Of a stretch of 64,000 bases of DNA, positions 19,859-28,447 are shown piece after piece (position 1 is the first letter of the stretch; each line of letters starts with the position of its first letter). A model generated the notes under the pieces. The model ran no database searches. It saw only the letters and a list, made by a program, of their open reading frames with translations, and was not told the origin of the DNA. This DNA is from Mycolicibacterium boenickei (GTDB lineage: Bacteria > Actinomycetota > Actinomycetes > Mycobacteriales > Mycobacteriaceae), in assembly GCF_010731295.1 (NCBI RefSeq), contig NZ_AP022579.1:2790001-2854000 (forward strand). The letters are read 5' to 3'. The translations under genes and the position numbers were made by a program.

Positions 19859-21232
19859 ATGGCTGCGCTGTCGGCAGTGGTCTTCACGCTCAGCTGGTGG
19901 CTGGGTCTCTACTTGCTTGCCCGCGACCCGCGCAAACCCGTCCTCGTCCTCGCGGCGATCGGGCTGACCAGCTTCGCGGCCGTCGTCGCGCTCGACGCGG
20001 TCCGGCTGGTCACCGGCTCGGATGTGCTCAGCCGCATCGAGATCTACCTGGTCGCGTTGCCGGGCATCGCCTGGTTCGCGGTCATGGTCGAACTTGCCCG
20101 GCCGGCCGACACCTTCCGCTCGCGCGCCGGTGAGATCGCCGCGATCTTCGCCGTCGCGGTGCTGGCCTTCGCCGGTGCGGGGCTAGCCGGCAGCGTCGAC
20201 GGGCCGCTGCGGACCGGTCATTGGGTGATGTTCGCGGTGATCTCGCTGTCCTCGCTGGGCGCCATGATCAAAGCCGTGGTCGGCGGCGCGAAACCCGGGT
20301 CGGTCGTCGGCTTCATCATCGTCGCGACGCTGTTCTTCGCACTGGGAAACGCGATCCTGGTGATCCCGCTCGGGTTGGTACCCAGCTGGCTGGCCCTGGC
20401 CTCCACCGGATTCGACGTGGCGCTGCTCGGTGTGGCGGTCGCGATCTGGGACGCCTTCGACGAAGGTCAGGCGCTGCGTGCCGACATGCGCCGCTCGATC
20501 ATCGGCACCCTGGTGATCGCGGTTCCGTTCGCGGCCCAGGCACTGATCGGCATGACCGTGCTCGACGCCGGAACCGGCCGCACCGTCATGACGATCCTGT
20601 TGTTCACCAGCCTGGCCGTCGCGGTGGCCGTGGAGGTGCTGGCCGATCCGCTGGCGGGCCTGTTCGACCGGCTGGCCTTCTCGCGGTCCCCCGACCTTCG
20701 CGCCGACCGCGAGGCACTGCGCCAGACCGAGGCCGCGCTGCCGCTGCGATCGGATCATCCGTTGGGCGGCATCGACGAGGAGGCCTTCGCCCGGCTCACC
20801 CGGCGCGCGCTCGGCCACTACGGCGACCTGTCGAAACTGGTCGCCAACCCGTTGACCGCGCTGCCCGCCATCGATACCCGGCTGGCGCAGCGCGGGGCAC
20901 CCGACCAGCCGCTGGAACGGGCCAACGAACTCAAGGCGCTGCTGGCCGATCGCATCGCCGCGCTCAAACCCCGCGACGGCGGTGATTTCGGCACCACCGA
21001 GCAGTGGCGCCACTACAACTCGCTGTATTTCCCCTACGTCGTCGGGGTCCGTGCCTACGCGCAGAACGCCACCGCCGCCGGACTCGACCCGGTCGCCCGG
21101 CAGGCGTGGCAGTGGTTCGTCACCGAGGTGCCGCAGCGCTCACTGCACAACTGGCAGAACGCCGCAGCGCGGGTGATCGCGGCAGACCTGCGCGGGGACC
21201 TGGCACCGGTGGCCGGCTCGGCAGGCCGCTAG
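19859..21232 (+). CDS. Polytopic membrane protein with soluble C-terminal domain, unknown function
   Basis: I do not recognise the family. The first half of the 457 residues holds about seven or eight hydrophobic helices (from residue 1 to about 270); the second half is soluble, with RRALGHYGDLSKLVANPLT, a stretch of aliphatic helices, and EQWRHYNSLYFPYVVGVRAYAQ. It starts 15 bp after the isoprenyl synthase stop and may be co-transcribed with it. The layout (membrane sensor-like N-terminus, cytoplasmic C-terminus) could suit signalling, but no kinase, cyclase or HTH motif is visible. Confidence 0.75.
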   Translation: MAALSAVVFTLSWWLGLYLLARDPRKPVLVLAAIGLTSFAAVVALDAVRLVTGSDVLSRIEIYLVALPGIAWFAVMVELARPADTFRSRAGEIAAIFAVAVLAFAGAGLAGSVDGPLRTGHWVMFAVISLSSLGAMIKAVVGGAKPGSVVGFIIVATLFFALGNAILVIPLGLVPSWLALASTGFDVALLGVAVAIWDAFDEGQALRADMRRSIIGTLVIAVPFAAQALIGMTVLDAGTGRTVMTILLFTSLAVAVAVEVLADPLAGLFDRLAFSRSPDLRADREALRQTEAALPLRSDHPLGGIDEEAFARLTRRALGHYGDLSKLVANPLTALPAIDTRLAQRGAPDQPLERANELKALLADRIAALKPRDGGDFGTTEQWRHYNSLYFPYVVGVRAYAQNATAAGLDPVARQAWQWFVTEVPQRSLHNWQNAAARVIAADLRGDLAPVAGSAGR

Positions 21233-21266
21233 GTTTCCCGCTTCCTCAAAACCACGCTGACCTGGG

Positions 21267-21286
21267 CTTGGCAGTGCTTGGCAGTG
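21267..21286 (+). repeat. Tandem 10-bp direct repeat upstream of a membrane-protein gene
   Basis: CTTGGCAGTG occurs twice in tandem, followed by the partial copy TTTGGCG. It lies about 80-100 bp upstream of the 21368 start codon and might bind a regulator. Confidence 0.4.
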
Positions 21287-21367
21287 TTTGGCGTCGATCT
21301 GGCAGCGCCTGATGAGCAATGTCGGAGGTGTTCCACCATCGACACCCTCATCGCCGAGGAGCCCGAC

Positions 21368-21793
21368 ATGACCGCGATCCTGAACCGACCCCACACCGAC
21401 TCGACTGCCGGAGCGGCCACGGACGATTTCCTGCTGCGGTTCGCCCTGCGTGCTGATGCCACCGTGTGTGCCGGCGTCGGCCTGCTGGTGGCCATGGCCG
21501 CCGATCAGCTGGCCCGCATCGCGGGCCTCTCGGCCACCGCGGGGTGGTTCGTCGGCGCGGCCCTGGTCGGCTACGGCGCGCTGCTGTACGTCCTGGCCGG
21601 GGCCTCGCGGGTCCGCCGGGTCGGCATCGCCGTCCTCGCCGGCAACGTGTCCTTCGCGATCGTCACCTCCGTCGCCATCGCGACCGGCTGGTTGGCACTG
21701 ACCGGGACCGGCGACGAATTGGTACTCGGATTCGTCGGAGCCACCGTCGTGCTGGCCTGGCTGCAATACCGCGGAGTGCGCCGTCTGGCGTGA
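21368..21793 (+). CDS. Four-helix membrane protein, paralogue 1
   Basis: A 141-residue protein with four hydrophobic segments after a short polar N-terminus. The ATG at 21368 has GAGGAG six bases upstream; an earlier in-frame start would cover the direct repeats. It aligns along its length with the next gene: DDFLLRFALRADA with TDSLLRLAMRLDA, an ALxxYGxxLxxLAGxxRVR motif near the middle, and a terminal LQYxGVxR. The pair therefore arose by duplication. The family is not one I can name; function unknown. Confidence 0.75.
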   Translation: MTAILNRPHTDSTAGAATDDFLLRFALRADATVCAGVGLLVAMAADQLARIAGLSATAGWFVGAALVGYGALLYVLAGASRVRRVGIAVLAGNVSFAIVTSVAIATGWLALTGTGDELVLGFVGATVVLAWLQYRGVRRLA

Positions 21794-21918
21794 CTCCTTT
21801 CCGAGCCGGTGCGGGGTGCCCGGCGGAAGAGGTTACGGCGAGTATCCCCGCACCGTGCTCCACCGCGCGAAGTCGAATGCACGACAAGTAATCACCATCA
21901 CCAGAGAGAAGGAGAATC

Positions 21919-22332
21919 ATGTCCGCCATCACCGCCGGCAGCTACGCAGGCACCGGGAAGTCAACCGATTCGCTGCTGCGCCTGGCCATGCGGCTCGACG
22001 CAGTCCTGGTCGGCATCAGCGGGATCGCGCTGCTGGCCGCGGCCGGGTGGTTCGCCGATCTCACCGGCCTGCCGAAATCCGTCGAGTACGGCGTCGGCAT
22101 CTTCTCGGTCGTCTACGGCATCGCCGTGTTCGCCCTGGCCGGCATCGAGCGCGTGCGTCCCGCCGGCATCGGCACCGTGATCGCCAACGCGGCCTGCACC
22201 GTGATCGCATTGGTCGCTGTGTTCACCATGTCGCTGACCACCGCGGGCGTGGTGGCCGTCATCGGCACCGGCATCTACACGCTGGCGATGGCCGAACTGC
22301 AGTATGTCGGCGTCAAACGGATCCCCGCCTGA
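21919..22332 (+). CDS. Four-helix membrane protein, paralogue 2
   Basis: A 137-residue paralogue of the preceding gene with the same four-helix pattern and the ending LQYVGVKRIPA. It has a strong ribosome-binding site (GAGAAGGAGA, 21904-21913). The 125-bp gap from its paralogue suggests either its own promoter or an operon. A GC-rich hairpin just downstream (22348-22376) probably ends the transcript. No function can be assigned. Confidence 0.78.
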   Translation: MSAITAGSYAGTGKSTDSLLRLAMRLDAVLVGISGIALLAAAGWFADLTGLPKSVEYGVGIFSVVYGIAVFALAGIERVRPAGIGTVIANAACTVIALVAVFTMSLTTAGVVAVIGTGIYTLAMAELQYVGVKRIPA

Positions 22333-22347
22333 GCGTTTGCCGGCATT

Positions 22348-22376
22348 GCGCCCAGAGCCCCAGGGGTTCTGGGCGC
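22348..22376 (+). terminator. GC-rich hairpin after the membrane paralogue pair
   Basis: GCGCCCAGA pairs perfectly with TCTGGGCGC and the stem continues inward with CCCC/GGGG. No U tract follows. It sits 16 bp after the stop of the second paralogue. Confidence 0.65.
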
Positions 22377-22402
22377 GGTCGTGTGTGGCCGATAATCGTC
22401 GG

Positions 22403-22975
22403 GTGGAATTGCACTGGGCGCCAGAGCACACCGAACGGCTGCGGACGGTACGCGTCGGCTGGGACGGAACCGAAGTGGGCGCACCGTGTTTCCCGCCGGA
22501 CTGGGAGACCGAGCCCGCCGATCTCGATCTGCTGCGCATCGCCACCGGGTTCGGTGCCTGTGCCGCAGGCGAATACCCCTACAAACGCCCGCCGGCCGAC
22601 CACGAGTACTCGTTCTTCGTCGAGAAACTTCCGGAGTCGGGCCCGTTCGGCTTCACCGATCAGCACCGCACCTTGCTCGCGCACATGAGCTGGGAACTGT
22701 CCGATCCGTATGTCGACGAGGATGTGCCCGGCTGCGATCCCAAGCGGCCGTACGGCGACTTCACCTTCTACCAGCTGGAGATGGCGTTGCATCTTGGGTT
22801 GATCCCGCCGAAGAAACCCGAGGGCGAGGACCCGATGACCCCTGAACTGGTCACCGCGATGACCGAACTGCACCAACGCATGCAGCCCGCACTCCAGGTG
22901 TTCCTGCACCACTTCGTGATTGCCGACGGCCAACGATTCGTGGGCAACGAGTGGGGCGGTTGGGAACGCGCCTGA
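22403..22975 (+). CDS. Conserved hypothetical protein
   Basis: A soluble, acidic 190-residue protein of unknown function. The GTG at 22403 (VELHWAPEHTERLRTVRVGW) is chosen because upstream in-frame sequence lies in the terminator hairpin. It has many Pro, Tyr and Asp residues (PDWETEPADLDLLRIATGF, GCDPKRPYGDFTFYQLEMAL) and no signal peptide or membrane helix. It is convergent with coaA, whose stop is only 10 bp away. No catalytic motif is evident. Confidence 0.75.
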   Translation: MELHWAPEHTERLRTVRVGWDGTEVGAPCFPPDWETEPADLDLLRIATGFGACAAGEYPYKRPPADHEYSFFVEKLPESGPFGFTDQHRTLLAHMSWELSDPYVDEDVPGCDPKRPYGDFTFYQLEMALHLGLIPPKKPEGEDPMTPELVTAMTELHQRMQPALQVFLHHFVIADGQRFVGNEWGGWERA

Positions 22976-22984
22976 GCGGTTGAG

Positions 22985-23923
22985 CTACAGCTTGCGCAGC
23001 CGCAACCGGTTGATCGAATGGTCTGCGTCCTTGCGGAGCACCAGGGTGGCCCGCGGCCGAGTCGGCAGGATGTTCTCGATCAGGTTGGGCCGGTTGATGG
23101 AATGCCAGATGTCCCGCGCGGCGAACACGGCCTGCTCATCGGTCAGCGTCGAGTAGTGGTGGAAGTGCGAAGCCGGATCGGCGAACGCCGTCGAGCGCAT
23201 CGTCAGGAACCGCGAGATGTACCACTGCTCGATGTCCTCGATCCGCGCGTCGACGTACACCGAGAAGTCGAACAGGTCCGAGACCATCAGCGCAGGCCCG
23301 GTCTGAAGGACGTTGAGCCCTTCCAGGATCAGGATGTCCGGATGGCGCACCACCTGCTGCTCGCCCGGCACGATGTCGTAGAGCAGGTGTGAATACACCG
23401 GCGCACAGACCTCGTCGGCGCCGGATTTCACCGCGGTGACGAACCGCATCAGGCCGCGCCGGTCGTAGCTCTCCGGGAATCCCTTGCGGTGCATGAGGTT
23501 CCGGCGGTTGAGTTCCTTGTTCGGATAGAGGAACCCGTCGGTGGTCACCAGGTCGACCCGCGGATGATGGCCCCAGCGGGCCAGTAGGGCCTGCAGCACA
23601 CGGGCCGTTGTCGATTTCCCGACCGCCACACTGCCCGCGACACCGATGACGAACGGCACCGGCCGGTCCGGATTCTGCTGCGGCTCACCGAGGAACTCCG
23701 CCGTCGCGGCGAACAAGCGCTGCCGCGCGGCCACCTGTAGGTGGATCAACCGGGCCAGCGGCAGGTAGACCTCTTCGACCTCGAGGATGTCGAGTTTCTC
23801 GCCCATACCCCGCAGGCGCAGCAGTTCGTCCTCGGTGAGTTTCAGCGGTGTCGACATGCGTAGTGCACGCCATTGACTTCGGTCGAACTCCACATAGGGG
23901 CTCGGCTCGCTCGGCCGCGGCAT
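22985..23923 (-). CDS. coaA: Pantothenate kinase, type I
   Basis: A 312-residue type I pantothenate kinase, as Rv1092c; it phosphorylates pantothenate in the first committed step of coenzyme A synthesis. The P-loop is [15 protein letters not shown] (about 93-107), with [17 protein letters not shown] next and the family segment [24 protein letters not shown] and the C-terminal [16 protein letters not shown] are also typical. The ATG at 23923 is 30 bp from the divergent peptidase-like gene, so the two promoters must overlap. Confidence 0.97.
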   Translation of the reverse strand: MPRPSEPSPYVEFDRSQWRALRMSTPLKLTEDELLRLRGMGEKLDILEVEEVYLPLARLIHLQVAARQRLFAATAEFLGEPQQNPDRPVPFVIGVAGSVAVGKSTTARVLQALLARWGHHPRVDLVTTDGFLYPNKELNRRNLMHRKGFPESYDRRGLMRFVTAVKSGADEVCAPVYSHLLYDIVPGEQQVVRHPDILILEGLNVLQTGPALMVSDLFDFSVYVDARIEDIEQWYISRFLTMRSTAFADPASHFHHYSTLTDEQAVFAARDIWHSINRPNLIENILPTRPRATLVLRKDADHSINRLRLRKL

Positions 23924-23953
23924 TCGGTCAGTCTTACATTTACGGTTGTGGGC

Positions 23954-25183
23954 ATGGCAAACGGGATGGACTTGGGAAGCGGGTCGGGGACGGACTCAGC
24001 TGATTTCGTACGCGAGTATCTGCTTCTCGGACTGCGCTTCGACCGCGTCGAGGACGGCTACGTCGACTCCTTCACCGGCGACCCGCAACTGCGCCGCACG
24101 GTGGAGAACGAGCCACCACCCGACCCGGCCGATCTCGCCCGGCGGGCCGACCGGCTGCTCACCCAGATTCCCGACGACCTCGACCGCGACCGCGCCGAGT
24201 ACATCGCTGCGCACCTGCGCGCGCTCAACTGCGCGGGCCGCAAGTTCGCCGGTGAGCAGGTCGGTTTCGTCGACGAGGTGCAGGCGTACTTCGACGTGCG
24301 GATCAGCAAGGGCGACCCCGAGAAGTACCAGCAGGCCCACGCCAAACTGGACGATGCCCTCGGTGGCAGCGGATCGCTCACCGAGCGGATCCAGGCGCAC
24401 CGCAGCGGAGACGAGATCCCGCCGGCCCGGCTGGAGGAGTGCATCCACGCGTTCTCGTCAGCCCTGCGCGACAAGGTGCGGGCCGCGTACCCGCTGCCGG
24501 AGACCGAGACCATCACCTATGAGGTGGTCACCGACAAACCGTGGTCGGGGTTCAACTACTACCTGGGCGACTACAAGTCCACCGTCGCGGTCAACGCCGA
24601 CCTCAAACAGCAGATGGCCAACCTGCCCCGGCTGGTCGCCCACGAGTCCTACCCCGGCCATCACACCGAGCACTGCCGTAAGGAAGCCGGCCTGGTGGCC
24701 CGCGACAATCAACTGGAACAGACGATCTTCCTCGTCAACACCCCGCAATGCCTGATGGCCGAGGGCCTGGCCGACCTGGCGTTGTACGCCATCGTCGGGC
24801 CCGGCTGGGGTGCGTGGGCCGCCGACATCTACGCCGACCTGGGGCTGCGGTTCGACGGGGAACGCGCTGAGGCGATCTCGGAGGCGATGGCCGGGCTGGC
24901 CGACGTGCGCCAGGACGCGGCGTTGATGCTGCACGACGAGCATCGCGACATCGACGAGGTCGTTGCGTTCCTCAAACGCTGGCTGCTGGTCGGCGACGAC
25001 CGGGCCAGGCAGACCCTGCGATTCCTGTCCTCGCCGTTGTGGCGCGCCTACACCAGCACCTACATCGAGGGCTACCGGCTACTGCGCGGGTGGTTGGACG
25101 CCCGGCCCGACGGCGTCACACTGACCCAGCGCTTCGGCCGGCTGCTCGATGAGCCGCTGATCCCGTCGACGCTGCGGGCTTAG
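23954..25183 (+). CDS. DUF885-like zinc-dependent peptidase family protein
   Basis: A 409-residue, largely helical protein. The motif [16 protein letters not shown] contains HEXXXGHH, which is the zinc-binding signature of the DUF885 family, and a downstream GLADLALY may supply the third ligand. There is no signal peptide, so it is probably cytoplasmic. Candidate starts are GTG 23948, ATG 23954 and ATG 23966; 23954 is a compromise because no Shine-Dalgarno site is present and the transcript may be leaderless. It is divergent from coaA. The substrate is unknown. Confidence 0.8.
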   Translation: MANGMDLGSGSGTDSADFVREYLLLGLRFDRVEDGYVDSFTGDPQLRRTVENEPPPDPADLARRADRLLTQIPDDLDRDRAEYIAAHLRALNCAGRKFAGEQVGFVDEVQAYFDVRISKGDPEKYQQAHAKLDDALGGSGSLTERIQAHRSGDEIPPARLEECIHAFSSALRDKVRAAYPLPETETITYEVVTDKPWSGFNYYLGDYKSTVAVNADLKQQMANLPRLVAHESYPGHHTEHCRKEAGLVARDNQLEQTIFLVNTPQCLMAEGLADLALYAIVGPGWGAWAADIYADLGLRFDGERAEAISEAMAGLADVRQDAALMLHDEHRDIDEVVAFLKRWLLVGDDRARQTLRFLSSPLWRAYTSTYIEGYRLLRGWLDARPDGVTLTQRFGRLLDEPLIPSTLRA

Positions 25184-25326
25184 GCTCGCCCGGCCGTGGG
25201 TATGTAGCAAACTCAACGGGCCTTATTCATCGCCGCTCCGAAGGCGCTTCTGCTATTTGCCCGGCAGTGTCCGACGTTGCACTGTGTGGCCGGTATGAGC
25301 CGCGTCTCAACTGCTTGAATCGCTTG

Positions 25327-25342
25327 GTTACCCGTCGGTAAC
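25327..25342. promoter_or_regulatory. 16-bp palindrome in the promoter region of a secreted-protein gene
   Basis: GTTACCCGTCGGTAAC has 6-bp inverted arms and lies about 53-68 bp upstream of the start codon at 25395. The spacing GTNAC-n6-GTAAC is reminiscent of GlnR half-sites, but the resemblance is weak. Confidence 0.4.
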
Positions 25343-25394
25343 ATTGTTGCCAGTGGGCCCGGCGGCCGTGCCGGGTCGGGCAAAGGAAATGACC

Positions 25395-25805
25395 ATGGCA
25401 GCAACAAGGGAAAGACTGGACAAGATCAAGCGCATCGCCGGCGTCGGCGTGGCTGCGGGCGCGATCGCGCTCGCAGGCATTGTCGGCTCAGCGGCGGTGG
25501 CCAATGCCAGTCCCGTCACGAAGGTCGGCAGCGATCCGGTGGCGCCGGCCAAACCTGGCGGCAACAAAGCCCCCTTCACCAAGGTCGGCAGCGATCCGGT
25601 GACGTCTGCCATCTCCGGCATCGCCGGCGTCCCCGGCTTGTCCGGTGGCGCCGAGATTCCGTCCATCGTCAGTCCGTGGCCCGGCGGTGCCTGGGCCGGT
25701 CACGACTGGAGCAAGGGATACCCCGGCGGCGGTTTCGCCAACGGCAAGGGAGGCGGCGCGGCCATCCACGGCAAGGCCGGCGGCGCGTGGAACCACAGCG
25801 ACTGA
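25395..25805 (+). CDS. Small secreted protein with Trp/Gly-rich C-terminus, paralogue 1
   Basis: A 136-residue exported protein of unknown family. Basic residues (RERLDKIKR) and a hydrophobic core precede a likely signal-peptidase site after AVANA (residue 38). The mature part repeats TKVGSDPV twice (encoded by identical 21-bp units, 25521-25541 and 25581-25601) and ends with PWPGGAWAGHDWSKG followed by PGGGFANGKGGG and KAGGAWNH. The AAAGGA site favours the ATG at 25395 over 25389. The C-terminus is nearly identical at DNA level to the next gene. A perfect 12-bp hairpin follows. It may be a surface or wall-associated protein. Confidence 0.8.
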   Translation: MAATRERLDKIKRIAGVGVAAGAIALAGIVGSAAVANASPVTKVGSDPVAPAKPGGNKAPFTKVGSDPVTSAISGIAGVPGLSGGAEIPSIVSPWPGGAWAGHDWSKGYPGGGFANGKGGGAAIHGKAGGAWNHSD

Positions 25806-25818
25806 TCTGACAACTCAG

Positions 25819-25852
25819 GGAGCCAGGCGGACCTGATGGGCCGCCTGGCTCC
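25819..25852 (+). terminator. 12-bp perfect hairpin after secreted-protein paralogue 1
   Basis: GGAGCCAGGCGG (25819-25830) pairs with CCGCCTGGCTCC (25841-25852) over a 10-nt loop and is followed by GCTGGTTT. It probably separates transcription of the two secreted paralogues. Confidence 0.75.
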
Positions 25853-26019
25853 GCTGGTTTGCTGGCAATTGCAGTTGAAAGTGCAAGTACTGACCTTGAT
25901 TTGCGCTGTTGGAGTCATGGGTTCGCTGCGCTCAGCTGGTTGATCGCCCCCTTCGCCGAGGCGTAAAGTGTTTGCTGAGCATCACGGCGATAGAACCGGG
26001 TGGCAGCAAGGGAGTCGAC

Positions 26020-26334
26020 ATGGCTGCAACAGGGAAGAGCTCGAACCGGATCAAGCTGATGGCTGGTGTGGCCGTCGTGGCGGGCTCGTTGGCAGGCCTC
26101 GCCGGACCCGCGGTGATGGCCAATGCTGATCCAGATCCCAATCCCGGTCCCTTCGTCTCTGTGAACGGTGAAGAGGTGACGATCCCGTGGCCCGGCGGCG
26201 CGTGGGCCGGCTGGGACTGGCGCAAGGGCTGGCCCGGCGGTGCCTGGGCCGGTCACGACTGGAGCAAGGGGTGGCCCGGCGGCGGCTTCGCCAACGGCAA
26301 GGCCGGCGGCGCCTGGAACCACACAGCCGACTGA
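26020..26334 (+). CDS. Small secreted protein with tandem 14-residue Trp/Gly repeats, paralogue 2
   Basis: A 104-residue paralogue of the gene at 25395. The signal peptide ends at VMANA (residue 36). The mature protein is about 68 residues, of which half are repeats: WPGGAWAGWDWRKG, WPGGAWAGHDWSKG, then a degenerate WPGGGFANGKAGGAWNH. The first two are 42-bp tandem units (26188-26229, 26230-26271). GGGAG before the ATG at 26020 supports that start. The mature chain has very few aliphatic residues and is probably unstructured or assembles through aromatic contacts. Function unknown. Confidence 0.8.
   Translation: MAATGKSSNRIKLMAGVAVVAGSLAGLAGPAVMANADPDPNPGPFVSVNGEEVTIPWPGGAWAGWDWRKGWPGGAWAGHDWSKGWPGGGFANGKAGGAWNHTAD
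26188..26271 (+). repeat. Two tandem 42-bp coding repeats
   Basis: Units 26188-26229 and 26230-26271 encode WPGGAWAG(W/H)DW(R/S)KG. A third copy of the second unit, differing at few bases, is in the neighbouring paralogue at 25677-25718, suggesting recent duplication or gene conversion. Confidence 0.85.
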
Positions 26335-26374
26335 TCTGCCGCTGATCACGACGACATCGCGGGCTTAGGCTCGG

Positions 26375-26881
26375 ATGATGTCGGCTCTGCGTCGCGATAT
26401 CCCGGCCATCGCCACCCCGGTCAACATCGCGTTGGTGCTGTGGATGGCGATCGGGCGCGGACTTTTCGTGCCGCTCGGATGGATGACGGTGTTCGTCGTC
26501 CTCGCCTCGCCGTTCCTCCTGATCAGTTTGGCGGCGACCACCAGGTTGATGCGCCGGCTGCCCGAACGGGAGCTCACCTCCGGACAGGCCCGAGCGCAGG
26601 TCGTGGTGTGGTCGGCGATGTTCGGCTTCGGACTGTTCGGCGCCGACGGAGGCGACAGCGGCTCTTTCCCGTCGATCCTGATGAAACTGCTCGGCGAGCG
26701 CCCGTGGACGGAAACCGTGAGCCTGCTGCTCTGGTGGGGCTGCGTATTTGTCGGGCCGGCTGCGTGGTTCGTGCTGCTCACCAAGCTCACCCGAGGTGTG
26801 GCGGTCGCTCCGCCGGCTCAACCGCCATATCCGTATCCCGGTTACCCGCCCGGCCAACCCGGCCCGGGACCGTCCACCTGA
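26375..26881 (+). CDS. Small membrane protein with proline-rich tail
   Basis: A 168-residue protein with about four hydrophobic helices (about 12-30, 38-55, 76-92 and 115-135) and a cytoplasmic C-terminal tail, PPAQPPYPYPGYPPGQP. No family recognised. ATG codons at 26375 and 26378 are both possible. It lies 24 bp upstream of glyA on the same strand and may share its transcript. The proline-rich tail resembles the N-terminal tracts of Pra and the TM2 protein at 9.5-11.3 kb. Confidence 0.7.
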   Translation: MMSALRRDIPAIATPVNIALVLWMAIGRGLFVPLGWMTVFVVLASPFLLISLAATTRLMRRLPERELTSGQARAQVVVWSAMFGFGLFGADGGDSGSFPSILMKLLGERPWTETVSLLLWWGCVFVGPAAWFVLLTKLTRGVAVAPPAQPPYPYPGYPPGQPGPGPST

Positions 26882-26905
26882 CCCGCTCCGACTAGGCTAA
26901 ACGGC

Positions 26906-28369
26906 ATGGCAGCAGACTCGTCATCCACTTTGCCCGCGGCTTCCGGCGCTGATTACGCCGACACCTCAAGCGCCGCGTATGCGGCCGCATTGCAGGTCAT
27001 TGAATCCGTCGAGCCGCGGGTCGCCGCAGCCACCCGCAAAGAGCTTGCCGATCAACGTGATTCGCTCAAGCTGATCGCCAGCGAGAACTACGCCTCTCCG
27101 GCCGTGCTGCTCACCATGGGCACCTGGTTCTCCGACAAGTACGCCGAGGGCACCGTCGGGCACCGCTTCTACGCGGGCTGCCAGAACGTCGACACCGTCG
27201 AGGCGCTGGCCGCCGAGCACGCCCGCGAGCTGTTCGGCGCCCCCTATGCCTACGTTCAGCCGCACTCGGGCATCGACGCCAATCTCGTTGCGTTCTGGGC
27301 GATCCTGGCCACCCGGGTGGAAGCGCCCGAGCTCGCGAACCTCGGCGCCAAGCACGTCAACGACCTGTCCGAGGCCGACTGGGAGACCCTGCGCAACAAG
27401 CTGGGCAACCAGCGGCTGCTCGGCATGTCGCTCGACGCAGGCGGGCACCTGACCCACGGCTTCCGGCCCAACATCTCCGGCAAGATGTTCCACCAGCACA
27501 GCTACGGCACCAATCCTGAGACCGGGTTTCTCGACTACGACGCCGTCGCCGCTGCGGCTCGCGAGTTCAAGCCGCTGATCCTGGTTGCCGGCTACTCGGC
27601 CTACCCGCGCCGGGTGAACTTCGCCAAGATGCGCGAGATCGCCGACGAGGTGGGCGCCACCCTGATGGTCGACATGGCGCACTTCGCGGGCCTGGTGGCG
27701 GGCAAGGTGTTCACGGGCGACGAAGATCCGGTGCCGCACGCTCACGTCACCACCACGACGACGCACAAGTCCCTGCGCGGTCCGCGCGGCGGCATGGTGC
27801 TGGCGACCGAGGAATTCGCCCCGGCCGTGGACAAGGGCTGCCCGATGGTGCTCGGCGGACCGCTGAGCCACGTGATGGCGGCCAAGGCCGTCGCGCTGGC
27901 CGAGGCGCGCCAGCCGGCGTTCCAGACCTATGCCCAGCAGGTCGCCGACAATGCCCAGGCGCTAGCCGACGGGTTCGTCAAGCGTGATGCGGGACTGGTC
28001 ACGGGCGGTACCGACAACCACATCGTGCTGCTGGACGTGCGGTCGTTCGGGCTGACGGGCAGGCAGGCCGAGTCGGCCCTGCTGGACGCGGGTGTGGTGA
28101 CCAACCGCAATTCCGTCCCCGCGGACCCCAACGGCGCCTGGTACACCAGCGGCATCCGGCTGGGCACCCCGGCGCTGACGAGCCGCGGATTCGGCGCCGA
28201 CGATTTCGATCGGGTGGCCGAGCTGATCGTCGACGTGCTGTCCAACACGCAGCCCGAGGGGACCTCGAAAGCCAAGTACAAGCTGGCCGACGGAACCGCC
28301 GAGCGCGTGCATGCGGCATCTGCCGAGCTGCTCGACGCCAACCCGCTGTACCCGGGCCTCACCCTCTGA
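26906..28369 (+). CDS. glyA: Serine hydroxymethyltransferase, long form
   Basis: PLP enzyme that interconverts serine and glycine with tetrahydrofolate as one-carbon acceptor. [13 protein letters not shown], the [15 protein letters not shown] substrate segment and the PLP lysine in [15 protein letters not shown] are intact. At 487 residues it is about 60 longer than the roughly 425 usual for mycobacterial GlyA1. The extra sequence is an N-terminal extension (about 1-35) and an insert at about 145-200 ([26 protein letters not shown]). This matches the long SHMT subfamily seen in some actinobacteria and chlamydiae. It occupies the Rv1093 position. A terminator-like hairpin follows. Confidence 0.92.
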   Translation: MAADSSSTLPAASGADYADTSSAAYAAALQVIESVEPRVAAATRKELADQRDSLKLIASENYASPAVLLTMGTWFSDKYAEGTVGHRFYAGCQNVDTVEALAAEHARELFGAPYAYVQPHSGIDANLVAFWAILATRVEAPELANLGAKHVNDLSEADWETLRNKLGNQRLLGMSLDAGGHLTHGFRPNISGKMFHQHSYGTNPETGFLDYDAVAAAAREFKPLILVAGYSAYPRRVNFAKMREIADEVGATLMVDMAHFAGLVAGKVFTGDEDPVPHAHVTTTTTHKSLRGPRGGMVLATEEFAPAVDKGCPMVLGGPLSHVMAAKAVALAEARQPAFQTYAQQVADNAQALADGFVKRDAGLVTGGTDNHIVLLDVRSFGLTGRQAESALLDAGVVTNRNSVPADPNGAWYTSGIRLGTPALTSRGFGADDFDRVAELIVDVLSNTQPEGTSKAKYKLADGTAERVHAASAELLDANPLYPGLTL

Positions 28370-28379
28370 TCGTCTTGTG

Positions 28380-28415
28380 AGTCGGGTCGCTGTGACACGC
28401 GGCGGCCCGACTTTT
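28380..28415 (+). terminator. Probable intrinsic terminator after glyA
   Basis: AGTCGGG ... CCCGACTT forms the outer stem, with GCGGC-rich inner pairs and a following TTTTAG. It starts 11 bp after the glyA stop. Confidence 0.7.
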
Positions 28416-28447
28416 AGAAACATGTGAATTCGGGTTACAGTTACCTC

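Noticed and set aside
22985..25183. A riboswitch or RNA leader between the divergent coaA and peptidase genes.
   Set aside because: The gap is only about 30 bp, too short for a structured leader on either side.
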